A DNA stretch of 64,000 bases from Archangium primigenium (GTDB lineage: Bacteria > Myxococcota > Myxococcia > Myxococcales > Myxococcaceae), in the NCBI RefSeq assembly GCF_016904885.1, contig NZ_JADWYI010000001.1:2604001-2668000 (forward strand). Direction: 5' to 3'. A model generated the notes under the pieces. It ran no database searches. It was given only the letters and a program-made list of their open reading frames with translations, and was not told the DNA's origin. The first letter of the stretch is position 1; every line of letters starts with the position of its first letter. The position numbers were made by a program, and so were the translations under genes. Shown here piece after piece: positions 8,003 to 16,800 of the stretch.

Positions 8003-8683
8003 TCAGCCCTGCTCGGAGCCGCCGGTGTTCTTCTTGTCCTGGGCGTCGAGCTTCTTCTCGAGCTCCTCCAGGCGCTGGGAGAGCGTCTGCATGTCGCGGC
8101 CGAGCGCCGGCAGGTTGCCCGCCAGGTTCTCCACCACCTGCTTGACCCGCTCGTCCACCCGGCGCTGCCACTCCTCCAGGGCGCGCTGGCTCGCCTTGAG
8201 CAGGTCCGCCGGGCCACCGGCCGCCGCCGCCGCCGCGCTGGCCTCGTCGGGGCTGACCGGGGCCTCGCCCGCGGGGGCCTCGGCGCCCTCCTCGCGCTTG
8301 TCCTCGCGCCGCAGCAGGGTGTTGATGCGCGACTCGGCCTCCTCGCGGATGGAGGCGACGCGCGGGGTCACCGCCTTCTGGATGAAGTCGGTGAGCGAGT
8401 CACCCGGGTGCCGGATGATCTCCCGGAGCACCGTGAGGGGCATGCGGTTACGCTTCTTCTCCTCCTCGAAGATGATCTGCGCGAGCGTGACCGAGGTGAG
8501 ATCCTCTTTTGTCTTGTTGTCGACAATCTGGACCTCGACCCCGTCCTTGATCATCGCGGCGATCTCGTCAAGGGTGACGTACCGGCTCTCCACGGTGTCG
8601 TAGAGCTTCCGGTTCGTGTAGCGCTTGATGATCTTGGGGTCCTTGGCTGGACCGGGCACGCCTGCCTGCTCTGGCTCGCTCAT
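8003..8683 (-). CDS. phaR: Polyhydroxyalkanoate synthesis regulator, PhaR-like
   Basis: A 226-residue protein with the PHB/PHA accumulation-regulator DNA-binding domain at residues 17-65: IIKRYTNRKLYDTVESRYVT, followed by LDEIAAMIKDGVEVQIVDNKTKEDLT. The next section (LAQIIFEEEKKRN, then MPLTVLREIIRHPGDSL) matches the PHB_acc region. The C-terminal half is acidic, Ala-rich and ends in a coiled coil (LSQRLEELEKKLDAQDKKN). PhaR proteins repress phasin genes and bind PHA granules, sensing polymer accumulation. The start has a good ribosome site (GGAG, 8 bases upstream). It is transcribed divergently from the zinc-ribbon gene. No PHA synthase is in the window, so its actual targets are unknown. 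Confidence 0.85.
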   Translation of the reverse strand: MSEPEQAGVPGPAKDPKIIKRYTNRKLYDTVESRYVTLDEIAAMIKDGVEVQIVDNKTKEDLTSVTLAQIIFEEEKKRNRMPLTVLREIIRHPGDSLTDFIQKAVTPRVASIREEAESRINTLLRREDKREEGAEAPAGEAPVSPDEASAAAAAAGGPADLLKASQRALEEWQRRVDERVKQVVENLAGNLPALGRDMQTLSQRLEELEKKLDAQDKKNTGGSEQG

Positions 8684-8837
8684 GTCATTGTCTCCGCCAC
8701 ATTAGAGGCGCTCGCGCACATGGGTGTGGATGGGCAGCCTGTAGCAAGAGGGCGGGGGGGCGGGCAAGCCATGCGAAGGCAAGCTCGCGGTGGGTGTGGA
8801 CCTGGGCCTATACTGCCGGACTGGTCGAGCCTCCCGA

Positions 8838-11078
8838 ATGATTGTCAACTGTGAGCGGTGTCAGACGCGGTTCAAGATCCCCGACGAGAAGGTGACGGAA
8901 AGGGGAGTCAAGGTCCGCTGCACCAAGTGTCAGCATACCTTCCGGGTCGTGCGCGAGGGGGCCCCCTCCGTCGCCGCCGACCCGGGTGCGCCCATCGCCG
9001 AGCCGGCGCCCGCCGCGCGGCCTCCCGCTGTGGCGCGTCCGGTGACGCCTCCCCCGGAAGGACCCCGCGCCGTCGCGCCCGTGTCCGTGCCGCCGGTCTC
9101 CTTCAGCAAGGCGGCTCCGCCCGGCGTCAAGCCGGCGGGGCCGGGCGCGGCCTCCGCGCTCGACTCGCTGTTCGGCGCGCCGGGAGTCCCCTCGGCGCCG
9201 CCCGGCGTGGCCGCGTCGCGCAACCCCCGCCCCCCCGGGGTGGTGCCGCGCGTGCCTCCGGGCACGGACTTCCCCAAGACGCCGGCGACCATCGACCTGG
9301 ACCCCTTGATGGAGTTCATGGGCGAGGCGCCGCCGCCGCCCTCGCCCGTGGAGTCGCTCCGGCAGGCGGCCCGGAGCCCAGTGCCCCAGGCCCCCGCGGG
9401 CGCGCTCGCGCTCGGCGGGGTGCAGGAGTCGGCGCGTCCCCTGACGCCCGCGCTGTCCCTGTCCTTCGACGAGAGCAACCCCTTCGCCCAGGAAGAGGCG
9501 CCCAAGGCCGCCGCCCCCCGGCCGATGCCGGCGCCCAAGCCCGCCGCGGCGCCGCCCGCTCAGGCCCGTGCCCCCGCGCCGGTGGCCCCCCCTCGGGGCC
9601 CGCCGCCCGCGAGCGCCGCGCCCGCGCCCCGGCCCACCCCGGCGCCCGTGCCCCGGCCCGCCCCGGCGCCGCGCGCTCCCGCTCCCGCTCCCGCCCCGGT
9701 GTTCCAGGCGTTCGACCCGGCCCCCGCGGCGCTTGGCGCGGAGGATCCGTTCTCGCTGCCGCCCGAGCCGGCCCCCGCGCCCGCGTCCCTGTTCGGGGCT
9801 CCGGCCTCGTTCGACGCGGACGATCCCTTCTCGCTGCCGTCCACGCCCGCTCCGGCCCCCGCGCCCGTGTTCGCGGCGCCGGCCCCGGCGCCGGTGTTCT
9901 CGGCCCCCGCGCCCGTCTACGAGGAGATGGAGGGCCTGGAGGGCAACAACCCGTTCGTCTCCTTCGAGCCGCCCCCGCCGCCCGCGCCCAAGCCGGTCCC
10001 CGCGCCCGCGCCCCGGCCGGCTCCCGCGCCCGCGCCGCCCGCGGCCCGGATCGCGGCGCCTCAGCCGGCGCCCGTGCCCGCGCCCGCGCCCGCGGCGTTC
10101 GAGGACAACCCCTTCGACGCGTTCGATCCCACGGCCGCGCTGCCTCCGCCGGATGCCGCCGAGGCGATGCCCTCGGGCATCCCGGACTGGGGCGCGCCCG
10201 CTCCAGCGCCCGCCGCCGAGGCGATGCCCTCGGGCATCCCGGACTGGGGCGCGCCCGCTCAAGCACAGGGGCTGCCCTCGGGCATCCCGGATTGGGGCGC
10301 GCCCGCTCAAGCGCCTCCCGCGGGCGCCGCGCCCACGCCCTTCCCCGACTTCCGCGAGGGAGATGGGGGCGCGCCCACGCGTGAGCTGCTGCCGGATCTG
10401 CCGGCGCTCGCGCCCGAGGCGCCCGCCGCGCCGCCCGCGTCGGAGCCCGCCGCGCCCGTGGTGCGCAAGGACGCCGGGGAGCGCCGGGGCGCGCGGCTCG
10501 TGCAGCGGCTCGCCGCGGCGGCCGTGCAGGCCGTGGTGGTGACGATCCTCATGGTCGCCCTGGCCGCCGTGGCCCTGGCCTCGATGAACGAGGGCCGCTT
10601 CCAGTGGTCCGACCTGTCGCCCGAGCAGCTGCGCGAGGTGGTGGCCCCCACGATGCCCCTGGTGGCCAAGGAGGTGTCCAACGGCCTCTACGAGACGCGC
10701 GCCGCCCAGCCCCTGTTCTTCGTGCGGGGCGAGGTGGAGAACCGCGGCGCCTCGCCCATCCGGGTGAAGGTGGATGTCGCCCTGTATGACGGGGAGACGC
10801 GGGTGAAGAGCGCGGAGGGCCTGGCCGGCGCCGTGCCCAACCCCGAGGAGTTCAACGCGCTGGGCTCCGCCGAGGACGCCCAGGCGCTGCGCTCCCGGCT
10901 GGACGCCTCCGCGCGCGAGGTGGCACCCAACGCGCGAGTCCCCTTCGTCGTCTTCTTCACCGACTACCCCTCGCAGGAGCTGGGGCGTCTGCGGCTCGAG
11001 GTCTCGCTCTCCGCCCAGGATGGGTCGCGCGCCGCGGGAGGGCCTCGGCAGGAACGTGTCGGCGATGCCCAGCCGTGA
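8838..11078 (+). CDS. Zinc-ribbon (MJ0042) membrane protein with Pro-rich linker and DUF3426 domain
   Basis: A 746-residue protein. It opens MIVNCERCQTRFKIPDEKV and CTKCQHTFRV, a CxxC...CxxC zinc ribbon of the MJ0042 kind. About 500 low-complexity Pro/Ala residues follow, carrying repeated acidic NPF/DPF motifs (SNPFAQE, EDPFSLP, DDPFSLP, NNPFVSF, DNPFDAF) and a tandem PSGIPDWGAP repeat. One transmembrane helix lies at about residues 560-582, and the last 140 residues form an immunoglobulin-like DUF3426 domain, predicted periplasmic. The layout resembles GltJ/AgmX-type myxobacterial proteins, in which a cytoplasmic zinc ribbon and long linker connect to an envelope domain. The start is set by the zinc ribbon. 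TATACT at 8809-8814 could be its -10 box. It overlaps the next gene by 14 bases. Confidence 0.8.
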   Translation: MIVNCERCQTRFKIPDEKVTERGVKVRCTKCQHTFRVVREGAPSVAADPGAPIAEPAPAARPPAVARPVTPPPEGPRAVAPVSVPPVSFSKAAPPGVKPAGPGAASALDSLFGAPGVPSAPPGVAASRNPRPPGVVPRVPPGTDFPKTPATIDLDPLMEFMGEAPPPPSPVESLRQAARSPVPQAPAGALALGGVQESARPLTPALSLSFDESNPFAQEEAPKAAAPRPMPAPKPAAAPPAQARAPAPVAPPRGPPPASAAPAPRPTPAPVPRPAPAPRAPAPAPAPVFQAFDPAPAALGAEDPFSLPPEPAPAPASLFGAPASFDADDPFSLPSTPAPAPAPVFAAPAPAPVFSAPAPVYEEMEGLEGNNPFVSFEPPPPPAPKPVPAPAPRPAPAPAPPAARIAAPQPAPVPAPAPAAFEDNPFDAFDPTAALPPPDAAEAMPSGIPDWGAPAPAPAAEAMPSGIPDWGAPAQAQGLPSGIPDWGAPAQAPPAGAAPTPFPDFREGDGGAPTRELLPDLPALAPEAPAAPPASEPAAPVVRKDAGERRGARLVQRLAAAAVQAVVVTILMVALAAVALASMNEGRFQWSDLSPEQLREVVAPTMPLVAKEVSNGLYETRAAQPLFFVRGEVENRGASPIRVKVDVALYDGETRVKSAEGLAGAVPNPEEFNALGSAEDAQALRSRLDASAREVAPNARVPFVVFFTDYPSQELGRLRLEVSLSAQDGSRAAGGPRQERVGDAQP
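10155..10313 (+). repeat. In-frame tandem repeat encoding PSGIPDWGAP units
   Basis: Three near-identical copies inside the zinc-ribbon gene; copies 1 and 2 are 57 bases apart and copies 2 and 3 are 48 bases apart. Each encodes (A)MPSGIPDWGAPA plus a short Ala/Pro spacer. Near-identity at DNA level indicates recent duplication and possible length variation between strains. Confidence 0.85.
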
Positions 11079-11805
11079 GGAGGCCAAGAGTGTCGTGCGC
11101 CGGCTCCACGCCCTGAGCGGGAGCCCGGAGATCGTCCGCAAGGCGGCCGCGCGCGAGCTGGCCCGGTGGGATCCGCTCGACACCAACGAGCTGCTCCACC
11201 ACATCCTCCTGCTGGCGCGCGGGGGCTGGGAGCCCGCCACGTGCGTGCTCGGCTCGGTGGTGGCTGCCCTGGGCCTGGAGGCCGCGAGCCTTCCCTACGC
11301 GGACTCGATGCGCCGCATGGCGGAGGTGCAGTCGCTCACGTCCGTGGCGGATCTCTTCGAGACGGGCCCGGCGCAGAAGGAGTTCGACGAGGGGGCCGCG
11401 GCCCGCGCCGACGCCAAGGCCTTCAGCCAGTCCCTGGGTCACGTCAAGCAGCAGGCCCGGCTCACGCGCGACCCGGACGTGCTGGCGCGGCTGGCCGCGG
11501 TGAGCGATCCCTCCGTGGTGCGCAACGCCCTGCTCAACCCCCGGCTCACCGAGCCGCTCGTGGTGCGCATGGCGGCGCGCCGTCCCGCCCGGCCCGAGCC
11601 CCTGGTGGAGATCTGGAAGGCCACGCGCTGGTCCTCGCGCCACGCGGTGCGCCGCGCGCTCGCCTTCAACCCGTACCTGCCGCCCGAGGTGGGCGTGAAG
11701 ATCGTCCCCCTGCTCAACGCGAACGACCTGGCGGAGCTCGCTGGGGACGCGTCCGTGCACCCGTCCCTGCGCGAGCAGGCGGCGCGGCTGTTGTCCAAGG
11801 GGTAG
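11065..11805 (+). CDS. HEAT-like helical repeat protein of unknown function
   Basis: A 246-residue, cytoplasmic, all-helical protein. No signal peptide is present. Repeated helix pairs such as DPDVLARLAAVSDPSVVRNALLNP and NPYLPPEVGVKIVPLLNANDLAELAGD resemble DUF2336/HEAT-like alpha-solenoids used as protein-binding surfaces. The ATG at 11065 lies 14 bases inside the end of the zinc-ribbon membrane gene, so the two are probably translated together and may act together. No catalytic motif is recognised. A start 45 bases further upstream is possible in frame, but its peptide reads as the shadow of the previous gene. Confidence 0.75.
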   Translation: MPSREEAKSVVRRLHALSGSPEIVRKAAARELARWDPLDTNELLHHILLLARGGWEPATCVLGSVVAALGLEAASLPYADSMRRMAEVQSLTSVADLFETGPAQKEFDEGAAARADAKAFSQSLGHVKQQARLTRDPDVLARLAAVSDPSVVRNALLNPRLTEPLVVRMAARRPARPEPLVEIWKATRWSSRHAVRRALAFNPYLPPEVGVKIVPLLNANDLAELAGDASVHPSLREQAARLLSKG

Positions 11806-11826
11806 GGGAGGGCGGGCGCCCGGGAC

Positions 11827-12057
11827 TCAGCCGCGCTTGGGGCCGGAGTCCGTGTAGTCGGCGTCGGTGACGTCCGCGCCGCGCCGGGCCCGGGGCAGCG
11901 TCTTGGCGTCCACCAGGTCTCCGCCCTTGGAGGCCTTCTTGAACGAATAGACGAACCGGCCCACGGCGTTGCCGAGCTGGCCCATCCGGGCGGCGGAGAA
12001 CACCACCACCAGGATGAAGCCGATGAAGAGGAGTTCTCCGGGCCGCAGTCCCAACAT
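11827..12057 (-). CDS. tatA: TatA/TatB-like twin-arginine translocase subunit
   Basis: A 76-residue protein, MLGLRPGELLFIGFILVVVF, with a single N-terminal membrane helix, a short hinge (SAARMGQLGNAVGRFVYSFKKA) that matches the amphipathic helix of TatA (the LPELGRSLGKAIREFKKA region), and a charged hydrophilic tail. TatA oligomers form the passage for folded, RR-signal proteins across the inner membrane. The usual FGPKKLP hinge is replaced by FSAARMG, so it may be a divergent TatA/TatE copy rather than the main one; tatB and tatC are not here. It faces away from the GDPD gene and ends 21 bases after the helical-repeat gene. Confidence 0.8.
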   Translation of the reverse strand: MLGLRPGELLFIGFILVVVFSAARMGQLGNAVGRFVYSFKKASKGGDLVDAKTLPRARRGADVTDADYTDSGPKRG

Positions 12058-12166
12058 GCGGCGCACAATGCGGCAACGGCCGGAGGGAGGCAAGCCGCGT
12101 GTCGGCCCCTGGACGGGGGCCGCCGGGACGCTCGCTCCCGCGCCCGCGCTGTCGCACACTGGCTTC

Positions 12167-12883
12167 ATGCTCCTGCTCGCCCACCGTGGTGCCAGCGCCC
12201 ATGCCCCCGAGAACACCCTCGCCGCCTTCCAGGAGGCCGTGGCGCAAGGCGCCGACGGCGTGGAGCTGGACGCCATGGTGTGTGGCTCGGGCGAGGTGGT
12301 GGTGTGCCACGACGACTTCCTGGACCGGCTCGCGGGCGAGCCCTGGGAGGTGCGCCGCACGCCGTGGGGGCGCTTGCAGCGCGCGGACGTGGGCACCCGG
12401 CTCGGCTTCGCCCCAGCGCGCATCCCCCTGCTCGCGGACGTGCTCGACGCGCTGCCCACGCACTTCCTCGTCAACATCGAGCTCAAGTGCGACCACTTCG
12501 AGGACCTGGGCCTCGCGCGCAAGGTGGCGCGGCTCGTGGAGGAGCGGGACATGGCGGACCGGGTGGTCATCTCCAGCTTCAACCCCCTGTGCCTCTTTCG
12601 CATGGCCGCCGCCGCGCCCACGCTGCGCCGGGGCTTTCTCATCGACCCGGACAAGGGCTGGGGGCTCCAGGCCCACGCGGTGACGCCGCTCGTCTCCTCG
12701 CACTCGGTGCACCCCTACCACGCGCAGTGCACCCCCGAGCGCGTGGAGGGCTGGCGCGAGCGGGGGCTGCGCGTGGCGGTGTGGACGGTGGATGACGTCC
12801 AGCGCGCGCGCGCGCTGCGGGAGATGGGCGTGTCCTACCTCATCACCAACACGCCCCGCGCCGTGCGCGAGGCCCTGGCCTAG
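12167..12883 (+). CDS. Glycerophosphodiester phosphodiesterase (GDPD family)
   Basis: A 238-residue enzyme with the complete GDPD signature: LLAHRGASAHAPENTLAAF at the start, GADGVELDAMV and VVVCHDDFLDRLAG (the metal-binding E-D-H set), VNIELKC in the middle and AVWTVDD plus YLITNTPRAV at the end. It hydrolyses glycerophosphodiesters to glycerol-3-phosphate and an alcohol, using a divalent metal. There is no signal peptide, so it is cytoplasmic (UgpQ-like), probably for lipid turnover. Its stop and that of the convergent barrel gene share the same CTAG, overlapping by 4 bases. CACACT lies 6 bases before the ATG and no Shine-Dalgarno sequence is evident. Confidence 0.9.
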   Translation: MLLLAHRGASAHAPENTLAAFQEAVAQGADGVELDAMVCGSGEVVVCHDDFLDRLAGEPWEVRRTPWGRLQRADVGTRLGFAPARIPLLADVLDALPTHFLVNIELKCDHFEDLGLARKVARLVEERDMADRVVISSFNPLCLFRMAAAAPTLRRGFLIDPDKGWGLQAHAVTPLVSSHSVHPYHAQCTPERVEGWRERGLRVAVWTVDDVQRARALREMGVSYLITNTPRAVREALA

Positions 12884-13734
12884 AAGTCCAGGCCGAGCGT
12901 GGCGTTGAAGGCCAGCACCGAGGACAGCGCGCCCGCCGGCTCGGTCGAGCCCGTGGCGACGCCGCGGCGCGGGCCATCCACGGAGCCCAGGGTGGCCATG
13001 GACACCTCGGCGCCGAGCTGCAGCGCGCCGCCGATGAAACGGCCGCCCGCGTAGAAGCGCGTGTTGATGTTCGAGAAGCCCTTGAGCTCCTCGTAGGTAA
13101 CGACCGCGTTGTCCGCCAGGCGCACGGCGTCCGCGCGCGAGCGCACGCCCGTCAGATCGATGCCGCCATAGGGGGTGAGGGTGACCATGCCGCCGATGGG
13201 GAACTGCTTGCCCACGCTCGCGTCCAGGCCGGTGGCCGTCAGGTGCATGTTGCGCGTGTTGAGCAGCTGCGTGGCGTGCAGGCGCAGCGCGATGTCCGGC
13301 AGCCACGCGATGAAGCCCTCGTTGACGGCCCAGCGGATCTCCCCCGTGGCGGCGAACAGGCTGCTGCGATCCAACCAGCCCACGCGCGCGCCCAGGTCGA
13401 TGGAGAAGGGCAGGCCCTTGCGCACGTGGATGGAGGGCACGAGCACCGAGCCCGTCTGCTCGCGCTCGGTGGGCAGATAGGTGTCGGAGGGCAGGCCCAC
13501 CACGCCCAGCTCCGCGTTGACGGCGAAGCCCGCGTGGCCCAGGGACTTCGGGGGGGTGAGCGTCGCCGAGGTCACCACCGCCGCGAGCGTGCGCGAGAAC
13601 GCCTGGAAGTCCGCGTTCGCGGTGCTGCCGTTGCCGAGCTGTGACAGCACGATGTCATTGCGATCCGCGTATGCGGTGGGACCTCCCACCAGCACCGCGA
13701 GAGCCATCCACCGGCTGAACGTCCGCATCCTCAC
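12880..13734 (-). CDS. Outer-membrane beta-barrel protein
   Basis: A 284-residue exported protein with a signal peptide (FSRWMALAVLVGGPTAYA) and a mature part made of alternating amphipathic strands ending in F (SVLAFNATLGLDF), the usual last strand of an outer-membrane barrel. Strand-like blocks include AGFAVNAELGVVGLP, IDLGARVGWLDRSSLFAAT, VTLTPYGGIDLTGV and NTRFYAGGRFIGGALQLGAEVSM, giving an estimated 12 or more strands. The start is GTG at 13734, preceded by GGGAGG at 5 bases, or the ATG two codons later. No family beyond generic OM barrel is recognised. It is convergent with the GDPD gene. Confidence 0.7.
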   Translation of the reverse strand: MRMRTFSRWMALAVLVGGPTAYADRNDIVLSQLGNGSTANADFQAFSRTLAAVVTSATLTPPKSLGHAGFAVNAELGVVGLPSDTYLPTEREQTGSVLVPSIHVRKGLPFSIDLGARVGWLDRSSLFAATGEIRWAVNEGFIAWLPDIALRLHATQLLNTRNMHLTATGLDASVGKQFPIGGMVTLTPYGGIDLTGVRSRADAVRLADNAVVTYEELKGFSNINTRFYAGGRFIGGALQLGAEVSMATLGSVDGPRRGVATGSTEPAGALSSVLAFNATLGLDF

Positions 13735-13810
13735 GACCGCCTCCCGAGGCGCACGCCCTTGGCGACGGCGCCAAACGGGGGGGACGCTAGCGTGGGCGTG
13801 CGAGGAGCGT

Positions 13811-13890
13811 CAATAAAACGGGCGGCTTCCGAGGGGTCCTGGATGGACCCGACGAAAGCCGCCCGGGAACAGGCCTCAGGGGGCCTGTTC
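13811..13890 (-). terminator. Double Rho-independent terminator of the S41 protease gene
   Basis: Directly after the stop codon, 13867-13875 pairs with 13882-13890 (9 bp, perfect). Next, 13819-13828 pairs with 13856-13865 (10 bp, perfect) enclosing a second stem, 13834-13839 with 13845-13850. The minus strand then reads TTTTATTG. It is one of the two clearest terminators in the window. Confidence 0.9.
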
Positions 13891-13896
13891 AGTGCC

Positions 13897-16800
13897 TCAC
13901 GGCGTGACGGTCTTGGCCGGCTTGGTGGCCTGGCCCGGCGCGGTGAGCTTCTGGGCCATCTCGGCCGGACGGCGGCGGATGACCAGGGTGCGGCGGCTGG
14001 CGAAGTCGGTGCTCTCGCGCGCCACCACCAGCACGCTGTTGTTGCCCTCCTTGAGCGCGAACTCGGTGGAGAACTTGAGCCGCTGGGGCGCGTTGCCCTT
14101 GACCTTGGTGGGGTCCACGGCCTGGAAGTACACCTTCTGGTCGTTCACCAGGACGTACATGTCCAGGAGGCCCTGGGCGTCCTCCACCACCCCGCTCAGG
14201 GTGAAGCGGTCGCCGTTGGCCACGAGGCCGCCCTGGCTCGGGTCCACGTCGAGCTTGATGTCCGGCGGCGAGCGGCGCGCCACGTAGGTGAGCTCCTGGG
14301 ACGTGTTGGGCTTGCCCCGCGTCTCGCTGGCGTCCTGGGCCTTCACGAAGGCGAAGCGACCCTTGTCCAGCTCCACCCGGTAGAAGCCCTTGGTGCTGGC
14401 CTCCACGGTCATCGTCGCCGGGCGCGGCAGCCGGGCGATGACGGTCGCGTCGGCGCGCGGCTCGGCGAGCAGCTCCGCCTTCTCGGCCACCTTCACCAGG
14501 CCCTTCTTGGCCTCGAGCTTCACCGCGGGCGCGTCCGTCACCGGCAGCTCCAGCTTCTCCACGGCGAACTCCTCGAGCGGCTCGTCGATGATGTTGAGCT
14601 TGAGCGCGAAGTGGTCCTCCTTGAGGCCCTTCTTCACCGCGAGCTGGAAGCGCGCCGTCTTGGTCTCGCCCGGGCCAATCTCACCCAGTTTGAAGCGGCC
14701 CTTCTCGATGAAGATGTTCGGCTCGCCCACGTTCTTGATCTGCGCGAACGAGTCGAGCGCCTTGCCCTTGCCGGTGTTCGTCACGTCCAGCACCACGCTC
14801 ACGTCCTCGCCGCGCTGGGCGATGCCGTCGCCGTTGCACGCGGCGCAGTCATCCACCACCTGCCAGTTGAAGGCGAACGCGGGGCGGGGCAGCTCGGTGA
14901 AGATGAGCTCGCTCACGACCGTGCCGGGCAGCGGCCCATTGTCGTCCAGCACCTTCACCGTCACGTCGTCGCGGCGCGACACCAAGTCCTTGGGCAGGCG
15001 CACCTTCACCTTCCAGGTCTTCTTCTCGCCCGGCGCCAGGCTGCCGATGAGGAACTCGCGGCGATCCAGGTAGTAGTTGTCGCTCTCGGTCCAGGCGCGC
15101 ACGCGCTTGAGGGCCTCGGCCCCCTTGTTCTCCACCGTGACGGCCATGTCGAAGGTCTCGCCCGCGGCGATCTTCTGATCCTGGGTCGGCGAGAACGTGG
15201 CGGCGAGCTTCACGTCCTTGGGGGTCGCGCCCGGGCTCCAGTCCACGCCCAGGGCGGTGATGGCCGCGTCGATGCGCTGCTGCTCCTCGGCCATCTTCTT
15301 CTCCACGAAGTCCTTGCCCTTGTCGAGCATCTGCTTGCGCGTGGTGAAGGGCACCTGGAGGACGTAGTCGCGGGCGAACTGCACCTCGAAGTCCTCCTTC
15401 ACGTCGTCCTGGCTCTCCGCGTCCAGCTGGTCGTCCAGCTCCTCGCTGGAGCCCACCGAGTTCACGTCCAACAGGTGGCTGCCCGCGTGCTGCTTGGGGT
15501 CCTCCTTGACGGCGGTGCCCTTGCTGGCCTCCTCCTGCTTCTTGGCGACGGCCTGCAGGTCCTTCTGGTCCACCTTGAGGTAGCGCACCGTCTCCAGGGG
15601 CTTCTCGCGGCCGAGCACGTCCTCGCGCTTCTTGGCCACCGAGTCCGAGTTGGGGTTGCCGAAGTGCTGATCCAGGTCCGCCTCGCCAATGGTCTTGCGG
15701 GGGGCGAACACCACCACGCGCTCGTCGGTGACGGCGGACGGCACGAGCTCGATGTCCGGCACGATGCCCACCTCCTGGATGGAGACGTCACCGGGGGTGA
15801 GGTACTTGGCGATGGTGAGCTTGAGCGCGCTGTCGTCCGGGAAGTCGTAGAGCACCTGCACGCTGCCCTTGCCGAACGTCTGCCGGCCGATGATGACCGC
15901 GCGGTTGAGGTTCTTGAGCGCGCCGGCGACGATCTCCGAGGCCGAGGCGCTGCCCGCGTTCACCAGCACCGCCACCGGGTAGGACTCCTCGCCCGGATCG
16001 GCGTGGGCGCGCTTCTCCTCGCGCAGCTTGTCCGACAGGCCCACGGTGGAGACGATGGTGCCCTCGGACACGAAGGTGTCGGACACCTGGATGGCCTGCT
16101 CGAGCAGACCGCCCGGGTTGCCGCGCATGTCGAGCACCAGGCCCTTGAAGCCGCCCTTGCCCTCGGCCTGCTTGCGCATCTCCGCGAGCGACGCCTGCAG
16201 GTCACGCGTGGTGTTGCCCTGGAAGTTCTTGAGCCGCACGTAGCCCACGTTGCCGGCCAGGAGCTTGGACTGCACGCTGTCGATGGAGATCATCCCACGC
16301 GCGAGCGTCAGGGCGCGCGGCTTGTCCCAGCCCTTGCGCTCCACGGTGATGGTGATGCGGCTGTCCACGGGGCCGCGCAGCTTGGACACCGCCTCGTTGA
16401 GGTCCATGCTGACGGTGGACTCCTCGCCGATCTTCTTGATCTGATCGTCCTTGAGGATGCCCGCGCGGTGCGCCGGCGTCTTGGGCAGCACCTTCATGAC
16501 GGTGAGGTTGCCCTCGCGCATCTGGATGACGAAGCCCAGGCCGCCGAACTCGCCCTTGGTGGACAGCTTCATCTCCCGGTAGACCTCGGGGCGCAAGAGC
16601 ACCGAGTGCGGGTCCAGCGTGGAGAGCATGCCGTTGACGGCCGCGTACTCGATGTCCCGCGTGTCATCCATGGGCCGCATGTTCTTGCCGATGAAGTCGA
16701 ACACGTCCTTGAGCGTGAAGGACATCTTCCAGAGCGAGTCCACGTGGGAGATGTCGAACTCGCGCGGCTTGCCGTTCACGTTGACGTTGAGCTTGCCCGA

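Noticed and set aside
3904-8683. A PHA-granule gene cluster (phasin-like gene plus phaR)
   Set aside because: Four unrelated genes lie between them and no PHA synthase is present, so they are not treated as one system.
9316-10540. Arg/Pro-rich frames on both strands across the zinc-ribbon gene
   Set aside because: These are artefacts of the Pro/Ala-rich coding sequence; codon bias supports only the forward frame starting at 8838.
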